A stretch of DNA of 64,000 nucleotides from Dipetalonema caudispina (GCA_013365325.1 JABVXV010000090.1:124001-188000); one strand, 5' to 3'. Shown: positions 30,301 through 41,267, numbered from the stretch's first letter. Numbers and translations are program-made. The notes: generated by a model from the sequence alone, not told the origin.

Positions 30301-31916
30301 GCTAACAATACAGGCATGCATAATCTCGATTTACGACCTAATTTACCGGATTCATTGGATTCATATATATTATATAAAAATTGGTTTTATAATAATGTTG
30401 CTCTTGGACATGGCTATCAATATCAGGTTTCATTCATTTTTATACACATAAATTACCTCTTTTTTACTTCACTTTAATTTCATTTAAGTCTTATCTGTTT
30501 TTCATCCACAATAAAAAATGGAAATTTTGGTCTTAATTTTGTTAAATTATCTTTAATAAGTTGATTATATGAATCGTTCTCAACGTAATTTCCATTTGAC
30601 TTACTTTGTTCGTTTGTTTCCACGCCGTATCAATGTTTTGTATCAAAAAAAAAAGAAACGAATAATATACCACGTCTTGATTTAAAAAAAAGAATTTCAA
30701 ATATTTTTTAAATATTTTTCTAAAAAATTTCCAGGAGCGATACGGATATCAATTGGATTATTTGCCAGATGAATTTATGCACCGATCGAAACGACAAGTA
30801 GTAGCAGAAGAGGGTGTAAGTTTTGACTGGTGGACTCATATTGGTGCAGATTCGGAACGTTATCGAAGTACAGTATATGCAGGCATTTCAAATATACTGT
30901 ATCGTGAAAACACATTCAATAATCCGATTAATCCATATGAATTGGTTACGGGAAAAGCAAACAGGTAAAATAGATAATATCTTACCTATTTATTAATTTT
31001 ATTGAAGAACACGATACTTTGGTGGAATTTTGTATATTGGTATGTCATTATAATCTGTGTTTTTTTTTTATCTTTTTTCCTAAGAATAATATTTGTTCAA
31101 CTATAAAGAAGTGTAAGTTATTAATTATTATAATTTGAGTTGAAAGTTCTGAATTTATATAATTGAAATTAAATTTCTTGTAGCCTTGAAGGACGTGCAA
31201 TTGATGCGCGAGAAAATTACTGGGGTTATCCGGGAACAGTTGGTGTTGCCAGTGGAAAAATTCGTGATTATCACGATTATGAATATTTAATTCGAGTAGA
31301 TTATATACCAGTTCTTGAATCCAACGCATCACTTATTGAAGGTAAATGGTTATTTATTTATTAACGAAAAAATAAAATAAAATTTTTCCTTTAAAATTGA
31401 AAAAAAAAATTTATCACAGATTATTATAAGGGAAAAAACAATTACTTAATATAAAATTTGCATCTTAATTTGCTAACTCCATAATTAATTATAATCATTT
31501 CCATCACATAATAACGAAGAAGCAATCAATTTAATAATAATTTTAAGATTTGTTGCATATTATATCTTCATAATCAATACTTAGATAACGCATAATGTTT
31601 TATTTTTTTTTATTTGGTCAAATTATAGCTAGCAGCTCAAAAATCGAAAAATTGAATGAACGAAAATAAAATCTTTCACTCTGTAATTAGTAAAATGATA
31701 AAACAGTGAAATGTTTAATAAATGTCATTTTTTTTTTCAGGTGATTGTCCAGCTGGATGGTTTCAAATTGGTAGAAACGAATTTCGGTCCTGCTTTTTGT
31801 ACAGCGGTGCGGCAATCACTTATATGGCTGCTGTCAAATTTTGTCAGGTATATATATTCTTGATTAGTTCATTTCTGGTAATTACCAAACATGTTTAAGT
31901 AATAGTAATAGTAATG

Positions 31917-31959
<43 letters not shown>

Positions 31960-34091
31960 GATTTATCTGGTATCTGTTTTAAATGTGGTGTTTTCGCAAT
32001 TAAATTATGGAAACTCTAAAATTTTAGCTAGATTTAAAACGTAACCAGTGATTTCTTTTTTTTACCTATAACTCATTTCAGATTAGATAAAATAACAGAT
32101 GTATGGTGTAAAAAATTTCAAAATTATGATGATCTTTTTTATGTTTGGAATGGATTAAATATAAAAGATTCAAATTAAATACAAATATATTTTTAAACAA
32201 TGTATTATGTAATAAGAAATGTATGTAACATTGTCTTTTTTTTTTTAAATTTTTTGTTTGTCTCTAAAAGCCGCGCATATTCTTTCGAAAGAAATAAACT
32301 TTTAGATTTGTTAATTTTAATTAATAATATGCAAAAGAATAAGACGAATCATAGGAATTAATAAGTTATTAAAAGAAAAATGATGAAAAAAAAAAGTTAA
32401 AAAACGAATTTTTTTTCAGGAAATGGATGCATTTGTACCATATTTACGAGTAGATGATAGTAGACAAAAAGAACTCGCAAAACGAATCGATGATATCGTA
32501 CATATGCGGACAGGCGACAGTATCGATCGCTACAATACTTTTACAGTATTACATTCTTACATTCTTTATTCTAAAATTGTTGAAATATTCTCATTTACTT
32601 TTTAATTAGAAATATTATTTTATTTTGAAAAGTTTGGCAACTTCATTCTAATACTTTGCGGTTTTTTTAATAATTTTATTGAAAATATGAAGCCAAAGTA
32701 ATTAAAATTTTTCGGAATAATATTAGAATCTTAGATTAACTCAATATTTCTAAAACTATTTCTGAGATTTATTAAAAATTCTGCTTGAAATTTAGAAACT
32801 AGTCTCTATGTATTTTGACTTTAATTTTAATTCAAATTTAAATTGGAAAACTTCCTCCTTTTTCCATCGTTTTTTCGATAGCTTATTAGGTTTGATTTAC
32901 TGTTTAATTATATGAATTTATTAATTTACTTTTGATTAATACTTGACATAAGCGCACTATTTAATTTACTATTAATTTTAAAAAATGAGCATAATTGTAA
33001 TAAAATTATAAAAGGATAAATGGATGCCTGAGAGTTATTCGGGAAAATTTCGATCAATCATTATTTTAAGATCGATTTATGATATACATATTTAAATATG
33101 AGGAATCACTTTTCATCTTATACTTCACTTTAGGATTTTAATGAGTTGAAACAGAAATGATATTAAATATCGCTTCAGTGTTATTCTAATTTTCTACATC
33201 AGGTATTATTTTAATTTCATCAATTAAATTACAGGATACATATGATAAACAAGTATGGATCTCAGGTGTAACAGTTCCATTAACACAGTGTGGTTGGTTA
33301 AGTACACGTACCGGTAATATTGGTACTCAAAATTGTAATAATTTCCTATCATTTGTATGTGAAAAAGGTTAGTAATTGTTATTAAACAATAGTACCAATT
33401 ATGAAATTAAATTGAATTGATTGTAATTATAGGGAAAGAATGAAATTATAACCACTGTTAATGATTTCAATCGAACTATTAATTAAAATTTATTAACACA
33501 CAAATTTTTACGTTTATTATTACATTAAATAGTAATAATATCGTAAAATAAAAAAATTTTGAAACTCTTATGCCGTCAATTAAAATCATTCGGAAAATTG
33601 GAAAACAAAGTAGGGAAGACGAGAATGAAATTGCGGTATGAAAAAAAAAAAATTAATATCTTTATTTATAACTTTTAATTAATATGAAAATTTCTGCTAA
33701 ATTGTTACTTTTGAACAATTGGACATTAATCATATTTAAGTATTAAACATAATAAAAATAAAAATAGCAATCATAATTAATTCAAAAGATAAGTAGTAAT
33801 TTTATTAAATTAATTACAGGAGTATTATCATATGATGAACCGACACTTTGGAGAGGTGGTATAATTATTGCAATAATTGCATTAAGTATACTTCTAGTCA
33901 TCATTTTATTGTTAGCTGTATGTTGGTATAGAAAATCAAGAAAACGGAAAGAAGAAGAAGTAAGCCGGAAAGAATGTATCCGTGCTTCATTAAGACTTAG
34001 CAAATTGGCAAATGAATTAAGGAAGAATGATGGTGGTAACCGAATGATTACTAATGTATATTATTTCATCAAAATTTAATTTTTCACTTTC

Positions 34092-34127
<36 letters not shown>

Positions 34128-36709
34128 ATAATATATGCAATTTAAATGAATTGCTGCTTTTTTTATTAAAATAATTTTATTTTTTAATAAACTTATATTT
34201 TAAATTATCATTTACAATTATAAATATTTACTATTACGTTATTTTATTGTTTTTCTTACCTCGCTATGATTATTATCATCAATATCTTATCAGTATATTG
34301 CCATCATCATAAATATAGATTTGCGAACAATGATAATCGTAAATTACATTTGTTATTATTATTATCCTACAATTATCATGATTACTATAATTAAACATAG
34401 CATCATCATTTATTACGATAGAATTATCATCATTACTATTTTCCTATTATCATTATTATGATTATTGTGATCAAGTGTTGCATCATTATTTATAGGATTA
34501 CAATTACTATCATTATTATTGTACTGTTATCAATATTATAACGATTACTATCATTAAATCTATTATCTTCATCATTGTAATAATTATTGTAATTATTTAT
34601 AGATGGCAACAGCTGGAACGCTGAATGGTATAGATTTACAAACGGATGATGCAATCATGAATGCACATCGTAATTTAGTTCACGGAAAAGATGAAAATTC
34701 ATGGTCTACAATAGCAAAACCTGAATTATCAACCGGAATATATTCAGGAAATAATTCTGTTACATCATTCATTGACCAAAGTATCAAATACCGTCCATCT
34801 GTTGTAGAATTAAGCAAAATAAATTCTACTGTTGATTCATCATACTCTGGAAATAGTACTGAAAGTTTTGCATATCATATGCCATCATCAGCTTCCAGGT
34901 AACACTAATTTATAACTTTTCTTTGAATTATATTAAAATTATAAAAGTTCCTTTCTTTTTCTCTAGTTTATTCATTTAAAAAATTATTGCCTAAATTAAT
35001 CAGATTTATTCATCTCAATCATTAATTACATTGGTTTTAAATTTAAATTGAAGTTAACAAGAAATTGAAATATGTTCCAAATCGTGCAATTAATACTTTA
35101 TCTCTTATTCTACTCAATAATTTCAGAAATTTGGTATCACAAAAGCCAAATCCATATGCTGAAGTATCATTAAGTGTATTTAACGCTTATGGATCAATTA
35201 ATAGCCGTGCAGGTAGTAGTAATGAACGATCAGCGAGCGATCGGCATAATACAGATGTATCAACGTGTAGTATAAGCACGGATACTGTCACTTGTTCAAC
35301 ATGTCAAGATTGTAATGAATCAACACTTACAGAACGATCATCGTGGAATGATTCTAGTAGTGCACAATCTTCGATCATCTCTGATCGAACTATCCAACAA
35401 CTGGTATAAATTTTTTTTTAAGTTTTTACTTATTATTATTTAAAGCTTCCTTACATAATTTGCTTACAAAATGCATATATTGTTTACTATTTCATTCTAA
35501 TCTAAAATTTAATTTTCAAGAAATTATCACTGTTGTAAATAAAGGAAGATGAAAATACCTAAACATATCAATTTAATTTATAATCATTTCTTTTATAACG
35601 ACAACGAATGCATTTGTATTTGAAATAATTGAAATGTAAAAAAATAAACCATTAAGTTATGGAGTAATTTATTAAGTAATATGTAATAATTATTCGATTT
35701 CATTAAGAATATTGTTAATGAATGACAATAAGTTTTTTGATGTGTTAACATTTATTTATGCTTATATATATATTTTTTTAATTTTATAAAAATAAAAAGA
35801 AATGCATTAATTCAAATGAATGAATCAATTTTTTTTTCTTGCTTAAAATGAATGAATCAAAAATTTCAGGTCAAACCACTTCTTAATCGATCAGAACAAA
35901 CAACACCAAAAGCAATAGCAGGTGAAGATACGTTACGTCTTGTACCTAAGACTTTTGATTCACGTCCACGGTTTACTTATAGTAAATTAGTAGACCTCCC
36001 ACCACCGCCATTATTCGATCCAAAATTACTTGAGAGTGAGTTAATTTTTCAATTACCTCATCCACAAATAATAAAAATAAAAATTTCAATAAATCACTAA
36101 AAATACAGAAAAAAAGAAATGAAATTTTTTAAATAAATTTTACTGTTTTAAAAAATTTTCATAAATTTAATAATCATTGTTTGCTGAAAGATCCAATACT
36201 TTATATCAATTTCATTCATATTATCTGTTATTTTTATTTATTTATTTATTTTCATATTTTAAGTTCATGGTACTTCATCTGCTACAACCAATGAACCAAA
36301 TGGTGAAACACCACTTAAACCGATACGTGCTGCACCACCACCACCACCACCACTACCACCACTACCATCATCATCATCATCATCAACAACAACAATGCAT
36401 TGTTTTACTACCTCAATGGATGAACAATTACTTGTCCCATTAGAAATTCCCACTATTTCAACACCACCACGACGTTCATTGTATGAAACTACAACAGAAT
36501 TAGTTAAAAATAGGCCATATAATAATAGCTCATCTTCTTCATATAGGACAAAAATACGTCCTGCAATACCACCACCAAATCCACCAAATTGTAATTGTAT
36601 CCGTAATCCACAATCAAGCCAATCACTTGTTGATCTCATTACACCATCATTACATTATCAACGAAGTAATTCAACTGGTAAAGCATTACCTATTGAAACA
36701 TCAATGTAA
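2619..36709 (+). CDS. bark: Bark beetle/Anakonda-family giant transmembrane protein, 50 coding exons, about 3239 aa
   Basis: Fifty exons join with GT-AG introns and no frame break to give 9,720 coding bases including TAA. The order is hydrophobic signal (about residues 62-80), three modules (127-950, 951-1788, 1789-2644), C-type-lectin-like domain (2645-2766), membrane segment (2779-2801) and cytoplasmic tail (2802-3239). Three six-cysteine SRCR domains, CUB-like domains and beta-helix strands match the triple-repeat architecture of Drosophila Bark/Anakonda, a protein of about this size needed for tricellular epithelial junctions. By family, it is expected at epithelial (hypodermal or gut) cell vertices, with the ectodomain outside the cell. 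The first Met is uncertain: M1 (2619) leaves an unusually long region before the hydrophobic core, and M25 (2691) or M44 (2748) would give a more normal signal peptide. Exon coordinates are given in the module entries below. Identification rests on domain order, not on an alignment. Confidence 0.9.
9025..9173 (+). repeat. (ATT)n microsatellite in bark-like intron 5
   Basis: A nearly perfect ATT run from 9025 to about 9110, then imperfect ATT/ATC units. It lies inside the intron between exons 5 and 6 and yields an artefactual poly-Ile open frame. Confidence 0.9.
10025..10290 (+). repeat. Degenerate tandem repeat in bark-like intron 7, about 60-75 bp unit
   Basis: About four diverged copies of a unit containing 'AATTTCAATC...CGGTTGATTTT...GGAGATTTTT' follow each other. 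Recurring segments are the TCATCCGGTTGATT / TCGCTTGGTTAATT / TTCCTTCGGCTATT variants. Non-coding. Confidence 0.6.
14811..15125 (+). repeat. Threefold tandem duplication over the exon 15 donor
   Basis: Three copies with a period of about 115 bp start at 14811, about 14927 and about 15043. Each has AG + ATATA..., then TTTATTATTTT, then TTACCTAATTAAACTATGA-like sequence. Copy 1 contains the end of exon 15 and its GTATAT donor (14817). Copies 2 and 3 read AGATATACC, so the GT is lost and they cannot act as donors. Confidence 0.75.
15855..22761 (+). other. bark: bark-like module 2 (exons 17-28): initiator, SRCR2, beta-helix, CUB-like 2, beta-helix
   Basis: Exons: 15855-16100, 16320-16439, 16696-16975, 17369-17697, 18032-18260, 18687-18769, 19308-19497, 19730-19965, 20586-20786, 21275-21460, 21852-22085, 22582-22761. 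Residues 951-1788. Exon 17 repeats the initiator pattern (YTVIDDLNIVPGARLTL). Exons 18-20 encode SRCR2, opening NIRLVDENDNTDILAGRLEV and containing six cysteines (ICN, LACNQ, IRCEE, NCRH, ASCG, LRCM). Exons 20-21 are beta-helix. The end of exon 21 to exon 23 (about 1345-1442) is a CUB-like domain starting near LLDPCIYEMQL. Exons 24-28 are Asn-rich beta-helix closing with a YNWWG motif (1740-1744). Exon 17 has no in-frame Met near its start and is easily missed by simple gene finding. Confidence 0.85.
24262..24326 (+). repeat. (CT)n microsatellite in bark-like intron 30
   Basis: A perfect CT run from about 24283 to 24326, preceded by degenerate TTCT/TTTC units. Confidence 0.9.
24605..24935 (+). 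repeat. Tandem duplication of the intron 30/exon 31 boundary with a decoy acceptor
   Basis: Two copies about 171-174 bp apart. Each runs from an ATATAA(G/A)AATT start, through TTCAGAGAA / ATCAGAGAA and TTATTAGGA, into GGACAAGATAGCATTAAT (24721 and 24895). The second copy is the true exon 31 start (24891). The upstream copy keeps an ATTAG acceptor (24715), but one extra base and a CAG-to-TAA change put stop codons in its reading frames. Confidence 0.8.
25817..26210 (+). repeat. Degenerate tandem repeat in bark-like intron 32, about 115-140 bp unit
   Basis: About three diverged units each include GATTAGATTATTT...ATAAATCTA, then GAAAAATTGTATAAAAATCA, then a TTGTAAATATTTAAAAAA-type segment. Non-coding, inside the 730-base intron between exons 32 and 33. 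Confidence 0.55.
31741..33367 (+). other. bark: bark-like C-type-lectin-like domain (exons 43-45)
   Basis: Exons 31741-31847, 32420-32545 and 33235-33367 (residues 2645-2766). The fold signature is DCPAGWFQIG at the start, a second Cys in FRSCFLY, AAVKFCQ in the first helix, VWISGV in the middle and QNCNNFLSFVCEKG at the end, with six cysteines in all. No EPN/QPD or WND calcium-sugar motif is visible, so binding of sugar through calcium is unlikely and a structural or protein-binding role is more plausible. Drosophila Bark also has a C-type-lectin-like domain next to the membrane. Confidence 0.85.
31919..31959 (+). repeat. (ATT)n microsatellite in bark-like intron 43
   Basis: A perfect trinucleotide run just downstream of exon 43. 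Confidence 0.9.
33820..36709 (+). other. bark: bark-like transmembrane segment and cytoplasmic tail (exons 46-50)
   Basis: Exons 33820-34055, 34603-34898, 35127-35403, 35870-36035 and 36264-36709. Residues 2779-2801 are a single hydrophobic helix (GIIIAIIALSILLVIILLL within it) followed by a basic stop-transfer stretch (YRKSRKRK). The tail (2802-3239) is rich in Ser/Thr/Asn. Visible short motifs are YAEV (2954-2957, YxxPhi type), a cysteine cluster C-x8-C-x2-C-x2-C (2991-3006), a run of six prolines followed by LPPLP (3116-3126), then poly-Ser and poly-Thr, and a final ETSM that fits a class I PDZ ligand (Thr at -2, Met at 0). The functions of these motifs are inferred. Confidence 0.8.
36335..36394 (+). 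repeat. Coding CCA/TCA/ACA microsatellite (poly-Pro, poly-Ser, poly-Thr)
   Basis: In-frame trinucleotide repeats in exon 50 encode residues 3116-3135: six Pro, LPPLP, six Ser and three Thr. The reverse strand reads as a Gly/Asp-rich artefact. Confidence 0.85.
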
Positions 36710-36985
36710 CTTTTTTTTTTTTTTTTTTACAGCTTACATTCCCAAACATACGGTTTTCATGTAACTTACAGTTTATAATATGTAAATTTTATGTTTTCAT
36801 TTTTTGCGGGTTTTTTCTTCCTTTCCAAATTATTAATTATGATTCTTTTATTCTCATCTCTGATATCGTCATTTTTCTTTTTTTTTTTTTTTTGCCAAAT
36901 TATTTTATTTGTTAATTTTCTTCCTTAATTTGATCTCGGATGATAATTATACAAATCCTTACTCTACAACATTTTGAAAGAATTA

Positions 36986-36991
36986 AATAAA
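36986..36991 (+). promoter_or_regulatory. Candidate polyadenylation signal of the bark-like gene
   Basis: AATAAA 277 bases after the TAA stop. It is the first canonical hexamer downstream, but in DNA this AT-rich a chance match is quite possible. Confidence 0.45.
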
Positions 36992-38808
36992 CAAAATGGG
37001 ACAGAATAGAAATCTTTTATTCCATTTAAATTTTACTATTTAATTCTATTCATCCGTGATATATCTAAAAAAATTTGATACTATTAAATTTGTTAATTCA
37101 TTCCTCTCTAATTTTTTATTTGTAATTTACTGATGTAAATTTACAGTTTTCATGTAAAGTATTCTTTTTTTGATCTTAAATTAGTTAACATCTATTCTGA
37201 CAATAATATATTATAATTTGCTATCATTATATTGCAAATGAAGATAATACAATTTGTTAATTCATTCCATTCTAATTTTTAATTTTTAATTTATATACGT
37301 AAATTTACAATTTCCATGTACCTTTCTTTATTGTTAAAGTTTTTATAATTATTTATTTTTGTGCCTAATTTTTGTTAAATTTTGATTAAATTCAATATAT
37401 TATAATTCATTTTGCTCATTCATTTCACATTTTACTACAAATTTTCATGTGAATAATGAAATTTCTTTGTTATAGCTCAATTGTGCATTTTACTTTTTTT
37501 TTTTTTTTTTTGCTTTTGCAAATTAAATTTTATTTTAAATAAATAATAACAACAATGTGTACAATTTTATCATTCATCACAAATTATAACAATTTGATTA
37601 ATTAATTTCATTTTTAAAATGACTAAAATAATACAATACAAACATATAGGATTTATTATTTCATTGTTGACCATATCATAGTAGTACATAACGTTAGCAA
37701 ATAAAAATGATTAACGGTTCCATGTATGGTCTATTTAAGAGTGATGTTGATCATTTGTTAGTGGAAGATTTTATGGTGTATTATTGTTGGGGTAGTTCCC
37801 GGTATATCGCGATATTGGAATTGTTATGAATTTAATTCTTAATAAAAGAAAATTGAAAAAGTAGACAAGAAATAACAATTGCTAATAGTTTAGAAAAAAA
37901 ATATTTCAATATTTTTTTTATTTTCGCATGAAATTTTTTCGGGGTAATTCATCAATTTTACCTAATAACCTAAATAACCGTTGATATTCTCTCAATACTT
38001 GTAGATTCTTTATATTTGTCAATATTTCGCCGTATTTTTTCCACTGTACATTGATCCTTTTCTCATGTTTCCAAATACAGTTTATGTTCAATTAAATTAA
38101 ATTCTTGGAAAAGGTATTATGACTTCATGATTAGCAACAATAGTAAAATATTCCACTGATGATGCTTCTTATCCAAATATTGTTATTGTTGGATGAAAAA
38201 AGATGACATATTTGCGAATAATCAAAATGTTGAAATGTTCAGATATAAATCCAAATATCGAAATTTTTTCTTTCATTAGCACAAGAAACTAATTAGCATC
38301 TCTACTTTTTCCTCTGTAGGAAAAGGGAAAAGTACTGCATAGATATGCTAATTAAAATTATTTCCGGATATTCATTGATTTTTGCTACATTGTTCAACTA
38401 TTCGGTAAAATTATTCGTTGGTTAACTGATAGCATATCATTGTGGATAAATTAATTCTGGAAATGTCCATAAGTTTGAAATTGACAATCAAGCAAAATTA
38501 AATCAAATCTTAAATTGATTCAATAATTCATTGATTCATCTTGCAGAAGTTATATACACTTTTCAAAATTCTCTCCATTCGAATAATCGAGCAAATGAAT
38601 AAGCTAAATTGTTCCAATTTACTGATCAAATCCAGCATTAATCAAAAAATCCACATGAAAATTTCCGGAGTAATAATTTTAGTAGGCATAATTTCGGCAA
38701 ATACAATTAACAAAAGTGTTTCAAGATTATAAGTGATGTCAAAATTTGAATGAATGTTTACTTTTTCCGAATTTACACTTTACTTTTTATGAACCATACT
38801 TTTATCCC

Positions 38809-38998
38809 TCCTGAAGATTCTTTATTTATTTATCTCTCCTGAAGATTCTTTATTTATTTATCCCTCCTGAAGATTCCTCCTGAAGATTATTAAATAAAGA
38901 ATCTTCAGATTCTTTATATGAAGACTGAAGATTCCTGAAGATTCTTTATTCCTGAAGATTCTTTATTTATGAAGATTCTTTATTCTTTATTTATTTAA
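38809..38998. repeat. Cluster of CCTGAAGATTCTTTATTTAT units with an inverted copy
   Basis: At least seven direct copies or part-copies of CTGAAGATTCTTTATT lie within about 190 bases, at irregular spacing. One copy is inverted, so 38896-38915 forms a stem with arms AAAGAATC/GATTCTTT and a TTCA loop. Non-coding. Confidence 0.8.
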
Positions 38999-39915
38999 TG
39001 TTATCATTTTATTATCATTTTTTGATCCATTTCCATAATTCTATCATATTATTTCTGATGAATTGTTGATATTGATATAGAAGAAATGAGATTATAGTAG
39101 CTTAACAATTTCTAAAATTACTACAATAAGATTCCATAAATATATTCCAAAAAAAAATTTTCAAAGATTTTTCCTGAATTTTTTATATGCTGCTCTAAAA
39201 TTTTAGTTAAAAATTATAAGATAAAGTAGTTATCGATTAATTGATTAAAACGATATCACTTAATCAAAAAATTATTTAGTTAATAATATTTCATATATCA
39301 TATAACATATTAGAAAAATATTTATGTATTTTCATTGTAAAAATCATCTTTAGCAAAAAAAAAAAAAAAAAAATATTTTGTTTTTTAACAAAAATAAAAT
39401 TTCAATACCTATTCTTTATTCATAATTAATATAATTATTCATTTATTCCCTTGTATTTTTCAAAATTTTTCCCTCTTAATTTTTAAATTTAAAAATCACA
39501 TCATTAGTTAGCTAAGCTTTTAACAGATGTGAAAATTGCTTTTTTGCTGTTAAAAAAAAAAAAAGATAAATTCCTTCAAATGAAACTTTCTCGTCGATTC
39601 ATATTATTTTTCCTTCCCATGTAAACTTTTACATTTTTTTTTTCCATTTTACATCCTTTTTTTACACTTTACACTCTTCTAAATAATATTTTTCCAACAT
39701 TTGATATTCTCTTCAATTATCATTACTCTAAAGTTTAAATTCTTTTAACTTTCTTCAAGATTATATTATCACTAACATATATCATTAATGAATGTACTTA
39801 ATTAAATAATTTATTAATATTGATAGTATGAAAATTTAATGGATAGCAAATCATAGATAGTAATGTTTCGTATTTGAATCATTTGTTACAACTACTATAA
39901 AATCATTGATAGACG

Positions 39916-39947
39916 AATAGATAGATAGATAGATAGATAGATAGATT
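39916..39947. repeat. (ATAG)n microsatellite
   Basis: Tandem ATAG units running into TGAT units at the end. Confidence 0.85.
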
Positions 39948-40068
39948 GATTGATTGATTAATTGATGGGTTAGAGTTAGTAAAGTACTCATCTTTCACAA
40001 ACCTTTACTTTTTCTCAAAATAAATGTTCTCATTCCGGAATGTTCTATTTATTATGTTCAGTAAATAC

Positions 40069-40100
40069 ACAGACAGAGACAGACAGACAGACACACATAC
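40069..40100. repeat. (ACAG)n microsatellite
   Basis: ACAGACAG units followed by ACACATAC. Non-coding. Confidence 0.75.
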
Positions 40101-41267
40101 ATAGACTTTTACAATGATAATATAGAAAGAACAGATGAGATGTCAGAGGTGAAATGATAATGGTGGTATTGATATTTCATTTCACATAGTGTAGTAGTTT
40201 ATAGGAATTAAAATTATTGAGTTTATTATGTATAACTGTAATAATGGATTATTATTATTGATTTTAGCTTAATAGGAATAGAATTTAAAGAAATGACATT
40301 CTATTATATAATGTTAAATGATAAATGTTCATTATAGATTACTTTTTTTTTTTTTTTTTTTGTTACGTGTAATGTTAAAGAATTCATGTAAAATTGTATA
40401 ATATGTGATAAATTGAATAATTCGTATGAAATTGAATAATTTATTGATTAGAAAAAAAAATTGAGAAATTTATATGGAATTTAAATGGATGAAAAAAATT
40501 TGTTTCATTTTTTGTTTTTTTTTTCTTTTCTCTTACATAAAAGTAATGAAATAAATTCGTGTAAAATTAAATTATATATATAAAATTTAAAAAAATAAAA
40601 AAGTTACGTTTTCTTTTTTTTTCTCTTCTCTTTAAGTAAAAGATAATATTATTAAATTCAGATGATATTGTATAATATGTTATAAATATAAAATTATAAA
40701 TTTTTATGTGGAATTTTTTTTATTCGATGAAAATTTTATTGATTAATATAGAATTGTATTACTGTTGCAAAATTTTCCTTTATAACATTGTTACTAATGT
40801 TTTCATTTGTTAACTAATTAATACATTTCAATTTAATAGTGATAAAAAAAAAAAAAAAAAAGATTCAAGACAAGCATAGAAAGAAGATGGATTAATTAAT
40901 GTTGCTTAGATGATAAAGCAATGATAGAATGATTGTAATGGATGAATGTTTAACAAAATTTCTTCTTTTATTTCTCTCAAAAATTTTAGTGAATATATGA
41001 AAAAAAAAGAGAAAATTTAAATGATATTGTCACATTATTTTCTATCACAATAATCATTTTTAATGTTTAATAATGAATATGTATCAATAATATTGCATTA
41101 AGAATGAAAAGAATTTATTCATTTAAAATATGGCAAAGTAAAAAATGAAAAAATTTAAATCATCCGTAAGGAAGAAAAAAAAAAAAAAAAGAATAAAAGG
41201 AATCAATGAATTTTTCAAATAAATTAATATGTAATGAAAAATTTTTTCAAATTTATTTATATGACTT

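Larger units (their letters stand above)
23338..31341 (+). other. bark: bark-like module 3 (exons 29-42): initiator, SRCR3, beta-helix, CUB-like 3, beta-helix
   Basis: Exons: 23338-23538, 23964-24172, 24891-25074, 25324-25565, 26296-26372, 26742-26887, 27438-27549, 27812-27999, 28391-28622, 29055-29251, 29609-29773, 30199-30426, 30735-30964, 31184-31341. Residues 1789-2644. The initiator reads YRIIKDLTIMPGATLTIEKG. Exons 31-32 encode SRCR3 with six cysteines (SCDR, VVCREL, RQCIG, EQC, WQCID, IHCG). Exons 33-35 are beta-helix. Exons 36-37 (about 2180-2315) are CUB-like, including LLINLYDGSRANPAHLDSI. Exons 38-42 are beta-helix ending IDARENYWGYP (2598-2608), nearly identical to the end of module 1. 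Exon 41 contains a dibasic HRSKRQ sequence (RSKR at 2532-2535). Confidence 0.85.

Noticed and set aside
36265..36639. Gly/Asp-rich minus-strand open frame opposite bark-like exon 50
   Set aside because: Reverse complement of the CCA/TCA/ACA coding repeat. The + strand reading joins in frame to exon 49 and is the real one.
37760..37830. GC-richer patch with possible short stems, considered as a tRNA
   Set aside because: No cloverleaf with TTC-loop and acceptor stem could be drawn. It is only a locally less AT-rich stretch.
38541..38732. 63-codon open frame on the + strand in the 36.7-42.0 kb gap
   Set aside because: Short, isolated and dominated by AT-rich codons, with no domain or splice partners.
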